This document shows positions 1 to 8,090 of a DNA stretch of 8,090 bases, piece by piece (position 1 is the stretch's first letter; each line of letters opens with the position of its first letter). The notes under the pieces were generated by a model that was given only the letters and a program-made list of their open reading frames with translations, was not told where the DNA came from and did not search any database. The stretch is from an uncultured Actinomyces sp. (GTDB lineage: Bacteria > Actinomycetota > Actinomycetes > Actinomycetales > Actinomycetaceae): positions 1 to 8,090 of the forward strand of contig CAJZFF010000065.1 of NCBI GenBank assembly GCA_915069725.1. Direction: 5' to 3'. The position numbers were made by a program, and so were the translations under genes.

Positions 1-977
1 GCGCCCTGCTCGCCCGCGACCTGGCCGAGCCCGCCGCCGCAGCCGGAGCCCGCCTGCTCACCGGCGTCACCGTCACCGGCCCCGTCACCTCGCCCACCGG
101 CCGCGTCACCGGTGTCGAGGCCCGCCCCACCAACCGGGTCGCCTACCCCGGCATCGAGGGGCCCACCACCTTCACCGCCCCACTGGTCATCGACGCCGGA
201 GGCGTCTCGGCCCGCCTGGCCACCGCCGTCGGGCGTACCAAGAACGAGCGGCGCCCCATGGGCGTGGCCGTGCGCGCCTACTTCCGCTCCCCGCGCGCCA
301 AGGACGCCTGGATGGAGTCCCGCCTCGAGCTGTGGGACGGCGCGCCCGGCAAGTCCGACCTCCTGCCCGGCTACGGCTGGATCTGGTCCGTGGGGGAGGG
401 ACTGGTCAACGTCGGGCTCGGCTCGGTCTCCTCGCGCGCCCAGGCCACCTCCATCGACTACCGCGCCGTGTTCAACCGCTGGATGGACAACGTCCCGGCC
501 TCCTGGGGCTTCACCAAGGAGAACCAGGTCGGCGGCCTGGTCAGCGCCGCCCTGCCCATGGCCTTCAACCGCAAGCCGCACTACGCCGACGGCCTCATGC
601 TGCTGGGCGACGCCGGAGGCATGGTCTCGCCCTTCAACGGCGAGGGCATCGCCCAGGCCCTCATGTCCGGCCGCCTGGCCGCCCAGGCCGCCGCCCAGGC
701 ATCCGCCCGCACGACCACCTCCGGCCGTGAGCAGGTCCTGGCCCAGTACCCCAAGGCCCTCAGCTCCGAGATGGGCGGCTACTACACGCTCGGCCGTGTC
801 TTCGTCGCCCTCATCGAGCACCCCGAGGTCATGCGCCTGTGCACCCGCTACGGGCTGCCGCGCAAGCGCCTCATGAAGCTCGTCACCAAGCTCCTGTCCG
901 ACGGGTGGGAGCGCCGCGGCGGCGACGGAATCGACCACTTCATCCAGCTCCTGACAAGGATGGTGCCGGAAGCATGA
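1..977 (+). CDS. Geranylgeranyl reductase family FAD-dependent oxidoreductase (MenJ-like), 5' partial
   Basis: The first whole codon is at base 3, and 324 residues are visible before the TGA at 975-977. The N-terminal Rossmann fold with the FAD dinucleotide motif lies upstream of the window. The strongest mark is the C-terminal FAD motif GDAGGMVSPFNGEGIAQAL (fragment residues 202-220), typical of the geranylgeranyl reductase branch of the PHBH-like flavoproteins. An earlier segment, LVIDAGGVSARLA (61-73), sits where the family has its DG motif, but the Asp is Gly here. Family members reduce isoprenoid double bonds. In actinobacteria a relative, MenJ, saturates one isoprene unit of menaquinone, and the family commonly precedes nuoA. 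The stop overlaps the nuoA start (ATGA), so the gene is probably co-transcribed with the complex I genes. The role in menaquinone tailoring is inferred from family and context. Archaeal-type lipid or chlorophyll side-chain reduction is less likely here. Confidence 0.9.
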   Translation, partial: ALLARDLAEPAAAAGARLLTGVTVTGPVTSPTGRVTGVEARPTNRVAYPGIEGPTTFTAPLVIDAGGVSARLATAVGRTKNERRPMGVAVRAYFRSPRAKDAWMESRLELWDGAPGKSDLLPGYGWIWSVGEGLVNVGLGSVSSRAQATSIDYRAVFNRWMDNVPASWGFTKENQVGGLVSAALPMAFNRKPHYADGLMLLGDAGGMVSPFNGEGIAQALMSGRLAAQAAAQASARTTTSGREQVLAQYPKALSSEMGGYYTLGRVFVALIEHPEVMRLCTRYGLPRKRLMKLVTKLLSDGWERRGGDGIDHFIQLLTRMVPEA

Positions 978-1333
978 ACCCCTACGCCTCCCTGCTCATC
1001 ATGGCCGCGCTGGCCCTCCTGGTGGCCGTCGGCGGTCTGGCCATGAGCGCCATCATCAGCCCCGCCCGGCGCAACCGGGTCAAGGTCGCCAACTACGAGT
1101 GCGGCATCGACCCCACCCCCGCCAACACCGAGCACGGGCGCTTCCCCGTCTCCTTCTACCTGGTGGGCATGACCTTCATCATCTTCGACGTCGAGGTGGT
1201 CTTCCTCTACCCCTGGGCCACGGCCTTCGGGCGCCTGGGGTTCTTCGGGCTGGGAGCGGCCGTCCTGTTCATCGGCCTCATCACCGTGCCCTACATCCTC
1301 GAGTGGCGTCGCGGCGGACTGGACTGGGACTGA
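974..1333 (+). CDS. nuoA: NADH-quinone oxidoreductase subunit A
   Basis: A small membrane subunit of respiratory complex I, 119 residues, the usual length for NuoA. Three hydrophobic segments suit transmembrane helices at about residues 5-28, 60-82 and 90-109. The loop after helix 1 carries the signature YECGIDP (41-47), and helix 2 carries FPVSFYLVGMTFIIFDVEVV (57-76) with the acidic pair D72 and E74 found across NuoA proteins. The C terminus ends in the typical W-x-R-x-G-L-x-W pattern. In the assembled enzyme NuoA lies at the junction of the membrane and peripheral arms, next to the quinone entry region. The ATG overlaps the stop of the upstream reductase by 4 bp. An AAGGA at 956-960 is a rather distant ribosome binding site (13 bases), so translation probably depends on coupling to the upstream gene. 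Confidence 0.97.
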   Translation: MNPYASLLIMAALALLVAVGGLAMSAIISPARRNRVKVANYECGIDPTPANTEHGRFPVSFYLVGMTFIIFDVEVVFLYPWATAFGRLGFFGLGAAVLFIGLITVPYILEWRRGGLDWD

Positions 1334-1386
1334 AGCCGCTCTGACCGGCCAGGACCCAGCCCGACGATCCCAAGGAGAACACAGCA
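1334..1386 (+). promoter_or_regulatory. 53 bp nuoA-nuoB spacer with nuoB ribosome binding site
   Basis: This is the only real intergenic gap in the window. AAGGAG at 1372-1377 sits 9 bases before the GTG at 1387, an ideal spacing, whereas the in-frame ATG at 1396 would be 18 bases away. This decides the nuoB start in favour of GTG. I see no convincing promoter boxes or terminator hairpin in the spacer. Confidence 0.75.
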
Positions 1387-2010
1387 GTGAAGAGCATGAA
1401 GAAGCACAACGCCTACATGGCGTCCATCCCCTCCAAGCGCCATGACCCCTACGCCGCCGCTGCCGCCGAGGTCGACAGCCCGGGCTTCCTGCTGACCACC
1501 GTCGAGAAGCTCGCGGGCCTGGCCCAGGCTCGCTCCATGTGGCCCGTCACCATGGGCCTGGCCTGCTGCGCCATCGAGATGATGGCCGCCGGCACCCCCC
1601 GCTTCGACATGGCCCGCTTCGGCTGGGAGGTCTTCCGCGCCTCCCCGCGCCACGCCGACGTCATGATCGTCTCGGGCCGCGTCTCCCACAAGATGGCCCC
1701 CATCGTGCGCAACGTCTACGACTCCATGCCCGAGCCCAAGTGGGTCATCTCCATGGGCGCCTGCGCCTCCTCGGGAGGCATCTTCAACAACTACGCCGTC
1801 GTCCAGGGCTGCGACCACATCGTCCCGGTGGACATCTACCTGCCGGGCTGCCCGCCGCGCCCCGAGATGCTCCTCAACGCCATGCTCGAGCTGACCCGCC
1901 AGATCGAGAAGAAGCCGCTGTTCAAGCACCGCGAGGAGATCGCCCGCGCCGTCGAGGCCGCCGCCCTGTCCGCCACCCCCACCCATGAGATGAAGGGCCT
2001 GCTGGCATGA
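1387..2010 (+). CDS. nuoB: NADH-quinone oxidoreductase subunit B
   Basis: This 207-residue subunit of the connecting arm holds cluster N2, the last Fe-S centre before menaquinone. The four N2 ligands are all present: the adjacent pair C60 and C61 in [10 protein letters not shown]126 in [10 protein letters not shown], and C155 in [10 protein letters not shown]142 in VQGCD is the conserved non-ligand cysteine. The [18 protein letters not shown] stretch (about 74-91) is also family-typical. The GTG start gives a short basic N-terminal extension and is supported by an AAGGAG at 9 bases. The core fold begins near residue 30. The C-terminal tail after about residue 178 is charged and alanine-rich, as is common in actinobacterial NuoB. 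The stop overlaps the nuoC start (ATGA). No missing residues or frame breaks are seen. Confidence 0.98.
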   Translation: MKSMKKHNAYMASIPSKRHDPYAAAAAEVDSPGFLLTTVEKLAGLAQARSMWPVTMGLACCAIEMMAAGTPRFDMARFGWEVFRASPRHADVMIVSGRVSHKMAPIVRNVYDSMPEPKWVISMGACASSGGIFNNYAVVQGCDHIVPVDIYLPGCPPRPEMLLNAMLELTRQIEKKPLFKHREEIARAVEAAALSATPTHEMKGLLA

Positions 2011-2782
2011 GTGAGAAGAACGCCCCGGGACACGACTCGGGCTCCGAGGCCCTGACCGAGACCCCCGAGGTCCCCGCCGTCCCCGAGGTCGCCGGCACCC
2101 CCGTGCGCCCCGAGCTGCGCCTGGAGGTCATCGCCGCCCCCACCGGCCAGTTCGGCGCCTCCGACGCCGGCGACACCACCGGCTACGGCGAGCACCGCAG
2201 CGTCGTCACCCTCGCCCCCGCCGCCGCGCGCCCCTACGGCGGCTGGTTCGACGACGTCGTCGACGCCCTCATCGAGGACCTCCAGGAGGCCGGCATCGAC
2301 CCGGCCGTCGCCATCGAGAAGGTCGTCATCGAGCACGACGAGCTCACCCTGTTCATCGCCCGCGAGCACCTGCTCGACGTCGCGCGCCCCCTGCGCGACG
2401 ACCAGGACCTGCGCTTCGAGCTGTGCCTGGGCGTCAGCGGCGTCCACTACCCCGAGCTGGCCGGGCGCGAGCTGCACGCCTGCATCCAGCTCATGAGCCT
2501 GACCCACGGCGGACGTCAGCTGCGCCTGCAGGTCGCCTGCCCCGAGACCGACCCGCACGTGCCCTCCCTCGTCTCGCTCTACCCCGGCAACGACTGGCAC
2601 GAGCGCGAGACCTGGGACCTCATGGGCATCGTCTTCGACGGCCACCCCCACCTGACCCGCACCGCCATGCCCGACGACTGGGTGGGCCACCCCCAGCGCA
2701 AGGACTACCCGCTGGGCGGCATCCCCGTCGAGTACAAGGGCGCCCAGACCCCGCCCGCCGACACCCGGAGGTCCTACCGCTG

Positions 2783-2783
<1 letters not shown>
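2007..2783 (+). CDS. nuoC: NADH-quinone oxidoreductase subunit C (30 kDa)
   Basis: A 258-residue hydrophilic subunit of the connecting arm that packs against NuoD and NuoB and carries no cofactor. The 30 kDa family signature is clear: W197[17 protein letters not shown] (197-214), followed by R218-x-x-M-P-x-x-W and GHPxRKDYPL (227-236). The first 35 residues or so are low in complexity (Pro, Glu, Ala, Val) and probably disordered. The folded domain starts near residue 75 ([14 protein letters not shown]). The start ATG overlaps the nuoB stop by 4 bp, and GAAGGG at 1992-1997 lies 9 bases upstream as ribosome binding site. nuoC is separate from nuoD, unlike the fused nuoCD of E. coli. The stop and the nuoD start share one base (TGATG). 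Confidence 0.96.
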
Positions 2784-4170
<1,387 letters not shown>

Positions 4171-4171
<1 letters not shown>

Positions 4172-4937
4172 TGAGCACCACCGAGAACGCAGTCAACCCG
4201 GCCGTCGAGACCATCGCCACCGTCAGCGCGGTCGGCCCGGTGGGCACCGTCGCGCAAGCCGCCGTGGCCGCCGGATACAGCACCGAGGTCGCCCAGGGCC
4301 TTCAGGTCGACATCGAGCGGATCATCGCCCGCTACCCGGCGGGCAAGGAGCGCAGCGCCCTCATCCCGATGCTTCACCTCATCCAGTCCGTGGACGGCTA
4401 CGTCTCCCCGGCCGGCATCGCCCTGTGCGCCGCCCGGCTCGGCTTGGAGCGGGCCGAGGTCAGCGCCGTGGCCACCTTCTACAGCCAGTTCCGCCGCCAC
4501 CCGGTGGGCACCTACCACGTGGGCGTGTGCACCAACGCCCTGTGCGCCGTCATGGGCGGGGACGAGATCTGGAAGGCGGTCACCGAGCACACCGGCCTGG
4601 GCGCCGAGGAGACCAGCGAGGACGGCACCATCAGCCTCGAGCGCGTCGAGTGCAACGCCGCCTGCGACTACGCCCCCGTCGTCATGGTCAACTGGGAGTT
4701 CTTCGACAACCAGACCCCCGACTCCGCCGTCGCCATGATCAAGGCCCTCGAGCGCGGCGAGGACGTCGCCCCCACCCGCGGCCCCGAGACCGTCCCCACC
4801 TTCCGCGAGAACGAGCGCCTGCTGGCCGGCTTCGAGGACGGCCGCACCGACGAGGGGCGCGGCCCCGGCGAGCCGACCCTGCGCGGCCTGCGCATCGCCC
4901 GCGAGCAGGGCTGGACCGCGCCGAAGGAGGAGACCAA

Positions 4938-4941
<4 letters not shown>
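4171..4941 (+). CDS. nuoE: NADH-quinone oxidoreductase subunit E (24 kDa)
   Basis: A thioredoxin-fold [2Fe-2S] subunit of 256 residues that carries cluster N1a beside the FMN of NuoF. The ligands are C120 and C125 in VCTNALC, and C161 and C165 in ECNAACDYAP, which gives the usual C-x4-C-x35-C-x3-C spacing. The helical N-terminal domain is recognisable from RYPAGKERSALIPMLHLIQ (54-72), and ATFYSQF (101-107) is typical of the family. About 40 N-terminal residues and about 55 C-terminal residues (from near 200, charged and rich in Gly, Arg and Glu) lie outside the core. The E. coli protein is much shorter, while long tails are common in actinobacteria. GGAGG at 4154-4158 lies 12 bases before the ATG, which shares one base with the nuoD stop. 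The end overlaps the nuoF GTG by 4 bp. Confidence 0.96.
4924..4930 (+). promoter_or_regulatory. Ribosome binding site of nuoF
   Basis: AAGGAGG lies inside the end of nuoE, 7 bases before the GTG at 4938-4940. It is the strongest Shine-Dalgarno match in the window. With no in-frame ATG nearby, it fixes the GTG as the nuoF start and gives a GTGA overlap with the nuoE stop. Confidence 0.8.
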
Positions 4942-6269
<1,328 letters not shown>

Positions 6270-6272
6270 GCC

Positions 6273-8090
6273 ATGACTGCTGAGACGACCACCAAGAGCT
6301 CCGCACCCGCGGCGCCCCCGGCCCCCGAGATGGTCCACATGACCATCGACGGGCAGCCCGTCGAGGTCGAGAAGGGGACCCTCCTCATCCGCGCCGCCGA
6401 GCAGGTCGGCGTGCGCATCCCGCGCTTCTGCGACCACCCGCTGCTCGCGCCGTCGGCCAACTGCCGCCAGTGCCTGGTGGAGGTGGCCATGCCGGGGCGC
6501 GACGGCGTCGTGCGGCCCATGCCCAAGCCCCAGCCCTCCTGCGCCATGACCGCCATGGAGGGCATGGAGATCTCCACCCAGGCCACCAGCGAGGTCGCCG
6601 CCAAGGCCCAGGCCGGCACCATGGAGTTCCTCCTCATCAACCACCCGCTGGACTGCCCGGTGTGCGACAAGGGCGGCGAGTGCCCCCTGCAGAACCAGGC
6701 CCTGGAGCTCATGGCCTCCGGCGCCCAGTCCGCCACCCGCTTCACCGACGTCAAGCGCACCTTCCCCAAGCCGCTGCGCCTGACCAGCAACATCCTGCTG
6801 GACCGCGACCGGTGCATCCTGTGCCAGCGCTGCGTGCGCTTCGCCGACCAGATCCCCGGCGACCCCTTCATCGCCCTCCAGGGCCGCGGCGGCGGGCACC
6901 CATCCTTCGACATGGACGGCGAGCCCGAGCACACCGGCGGCCTGTACTCCGAGCAGATCGGGCGCTTCGACGCCCGCGTCCTGGACTTCCACACCGAGGC
7001 GCCCCAGGAGGGGCTCGACGCCGACCTCCAGACGATCCGCGGCGTGCCCTCCCTGAGCGCCCTGGGAGACCTGACCGGCCCCGGCGGCGAGCCCGGCGCC
7101 TCCGACGGCACCGACTACGGCCCCGACCTGGGTGCCGGCCGCGAGGACCTGGACGCCTCCGGGCGCCCCTTCGCCTCCTACTTCTCGGGCAACATCATCC
7201 AGATCTGTCCAGTGGGCGCACTGACCTCCGCGAAGTACCGCTTCCGGGCCCGCCCCATGGACCTGGTCTCCACCGACTCCGTCACCGAGCACGACGCCTC
7301 CGGCTCCGCCATCCGCGTCGACATGCGCCGCGGCGTCGTCCTGCGCCACCTGGCCGGCAACGACCCCGAGGTCAACGAGGAGTGGATCACCGACAAGGAC
7401 CGCTTCGCCTTCACCTGGTCCTCCCAGCCCGACCGCCTCACCGTCCCGCTCGTGCGCGACGAGGAGACCGGCGAGCTCGTCACCACCTCCTGGTCCGACG
7501 CCCTGGACGTGGCCGCCCAGGGACTGGCCCGCGCCGCCTCCGACGGGGGAGTGGGGCTCCTGCCCGGCGGCCGCCTCACCCTGGAGGACGCCTGGGCCTG
7601 GTCCCGCTTCGCCCGCACCGTCCTGGGCACCAACGACATCGACCAGCGCGTGCGCAGCCACAGCCAGGAGGAGGACTCCTTCCTGGCCGCCCGCGTGGCC
7701 GGCACCGGACTGGGCGCCGTCACCTACCGTCACCTGGAGCGGGCCGGTCAGGTCCTCCTCCTGGGCCTGGAGCCCGAGGACGAGTGCGGCTCGCTGTTCC
7801 TGCGCCTGCGCAAGGGCGTGCGCGCCGGCGGCGTCAACGTGGCCACCGTGACCACCTGCTTGAGCGCCGGCAGCCGCAAGCTCTCCGCCCAGGCCATCCT
7901 CACCCCGCCCGGTGAGGAGGCCCGCGTCGTCGCCCACCTCAGCCAGACCCACCCCGACCTCGTCGAGGCCCTGCGGGCCGACGGCGCCACCATCCTCATC
8001 GGTGAGCGTGCCGCCCGCGTCCCCGGCCTGCTGAGCGTCGCCGACGCCCTGGCCACCGCCACCGGCGCACACCTGGCCTGGGTACCGCGC
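6273..8090 (+). CDS. nuoG: NADH-quinone oxidoreductase subunit G (75 kDa Fe-S subunit), 3' partial
   Basis: The frame is open from the ATG at 6273 to the window edge (606 residues), and perhaps 200 or more are missing. NuoG carries the Fe-S chain between NuoF and NuoB. The N-terminal ferredoxin-like domain has N1b ligands C53, C64, C67 and C90. The next segment has N5 ligands H124, C128, C131 and C137 ([18 protein letters not shown]). N4 ligands are C181, C184 and C187 (CILCQRC), with C312 in [11 protein letters not shown]. The rest is the molybdopterin-oxidoreductase-like domain, catalytically idle in complex I. Two things are odd. The N4 triplet and its fourth ligand are 125 residues apart instead of roughly 45, and all four N7 cysteines are replaced. 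The start is 3 bp after nuoF with no good ribosome binding site, so coupling is likely. Methionines 20 and 23 are alternative starts nearer the fold, also without a clear site. Confidence 0.96.
   Translation, partial: MTAETTTKSSAPAAPPAPEMVHMTIDGQPVEVEKGTLLIRAAEQVGVRIPRFCDHPLLAPSANCRQCLVEVAMPGRDGVVRPMPKPQPSCAMTAMEGMEISTQATSEVAAKAQAGTMEFLLINHPLDCPVCDKGGECPLQNQALELMASGAQSATRFTDVKRTFPKPLRLTSNILLDRDRCILCQRCVRFADQIPGDPFIALQGRGGGHPSFDMDGEPEHTGGLYSEQIGRFDARVLDFHTEAPQEGLDADLQTIRGVPSLSALGDLTGPGGEPGASDGTDYGPDLGAGREDLDASGRPFASYFSGNIIQICPVGALTSAKYRFRARPMDLVSTDSVTEHDASGSAIRVDMRRGVVLRHLAGNDPEVNEEWITDKDRFAFTWSSQPDRLTVPLVRDEETGELVTTSWSDALDVAAQGLARAASDGGVGLLPGGRLTLEDAWAWSRFARTVLGTNDIDQRVRSHSQEEDSFLAARVAGTGLGAVTYRHLERAGQVLLLGLEPEDECGSLFLRLRKGVRAGGVNVATVTTCLSAGSRKLSAQAILTPPGEEARVVAHLSQTHPDLVEALRADGATILIGERAARVPGLLSVADALATATGAHLAWVPR
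6885..7163 (+). other. NuoG insertion between N4 cluster ligands
   Basis: NuoG residues about 205-297 separate the CxxCxxC part of cluster N4 from the YFSGN-x4-CPVGAL part. Typical actinobacterial NuoG proteins as I recall them need about 36 residues between the CVRF-type motif and SGN, while 117 are present here, so some 80 are extra. The segment is rich in Gly, Asp, Glu and Pro. The piece YSEQIGRFD (225-233) may be the equivalent of the usual QQIG-type stretch, which would split the addition into a block of about 18 residues (208-225) and one of about 60 (234-296). The reading frame and codon use continue unchanged, so this looks like a real surface loop or small domain and not a frameshift. 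Confidence 0.7.
7284..7391 (+). other. Degenerate N7 cluster-binding segment in NuoG
   Basis: Actinobacterial NuoG proteins usually show VCEHCASGC here, followed some 28 residues later by NEEWNCDKGR, which supplies the four cysteines of the [4Fe-4S] cluster N7. This protein reads VTEHDASGS (337-345) and [10 protein letters not shown] (368-377). The four ligand positions are therefore T338, D341, S345 and T373. The surrounding residues ([21 protein letters not shown]) remain close to the usual sequence, so the alignment is secure without gaps and the loss is specific to the ligands. Confidence 0.8.

Noticed and set aside
839..973. Upstream extension of the nuoA frame into the reductase gene
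   Set aside because: It would add a basic soluble leader before a membrane protein whose normal N terminus begins at the ATG at 974.
1341..1352. Imperfect 12 bp inverted repeat CTGACCGGCCAG in the nuoA-nuoB spacer
   Set aside because: It has no loop, has a mismatch in each arm and no T tract. In DNA this GC-rich it is easily due to chance, so I do not call an operator or terminator.
2423..2782. Upstream extension of the nuoD frame into nuoC
   Set aside because: The extension is an Arg- and Pro-rich shadow of nuoC. The ATG at 2783 has GGAGG upstream and gives a normal NuoD N terminus.
4425..4937. Upstream extension of the nuoF frame into nuoE
   Set aside because: The extension is Arg- and Pro-rich out-of-frame translation of nuoE. 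Homology begins after the GTG at 4938, which has a strong ribosome binding site.

Overview
The window is very GC-rich (roughly 70% or more by eye), with G or C at almost every third codon position. All genes lie on the + strand and nearly every junction overlaps. It looks like an actinobacterial chromosome. Separate nuoC and nuoD genes, the NuoG sequence style and a geranylgeranyl-reductase-family gene directly before nuoA all fit Actinobacteria. An Actinomyces-like organism is my guess from general resemblance, held weakly.

Layout: 1-977 is the 3' part of a FAD-dependent geranylgeranyl reductase family gene, probably of the MenJ type that saturates the menaquinone side chain. It is followed by the first seven genes of a respiratory complex I operon: nuoA (974-1333), nuoB (1387-2010), nuoC (2007-2783), nuoD (2783-4171), nuoE (4171-4941), nuoF (4938-6269) and nuoG (6273 to the window end, 3' truncated). 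Junctions are ATGA or GTGA (4 bp overlap), TGATG (1 bp overlap), a 3 bp gap before nuoG, and one real gap of 53 bp between nuoA and nuoB. No stretch over 300 bases lacks a gene, and I see no RNA gene, mobile element, CRISPR array or convincing terminator.

The genes form one machine. NuoE, NuoF and NuoG make the NADH-oxidising arm (FMN and most Fe-S clusters). NuoB, NuoC and NuoD make the connecting arm with cluster N2 and the quinone site. NuoA is the first membrane subunit. The upstream reductase probably tailors the menaquinone that complex I reduces. The remaining membrane genes (nuoH-N) would be expected downstream, outside the window.

I found no wholly new system. The notable departures are in NuoG. 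All four cysteines that would bind the off-pathway cluster N7 are replaced (T338, D341, S345, T373) in an otherwise conserved segment, while the ligands of every other cluster encoded here are intact. In addition, the fourth ligand of cluster N4 is separated from the first three by about 80 extra residues, rich in Gly and acidic residues. A smaller oddity is an Asp-to-Gly change in the DG-like FAD motif of the upstream reductase.
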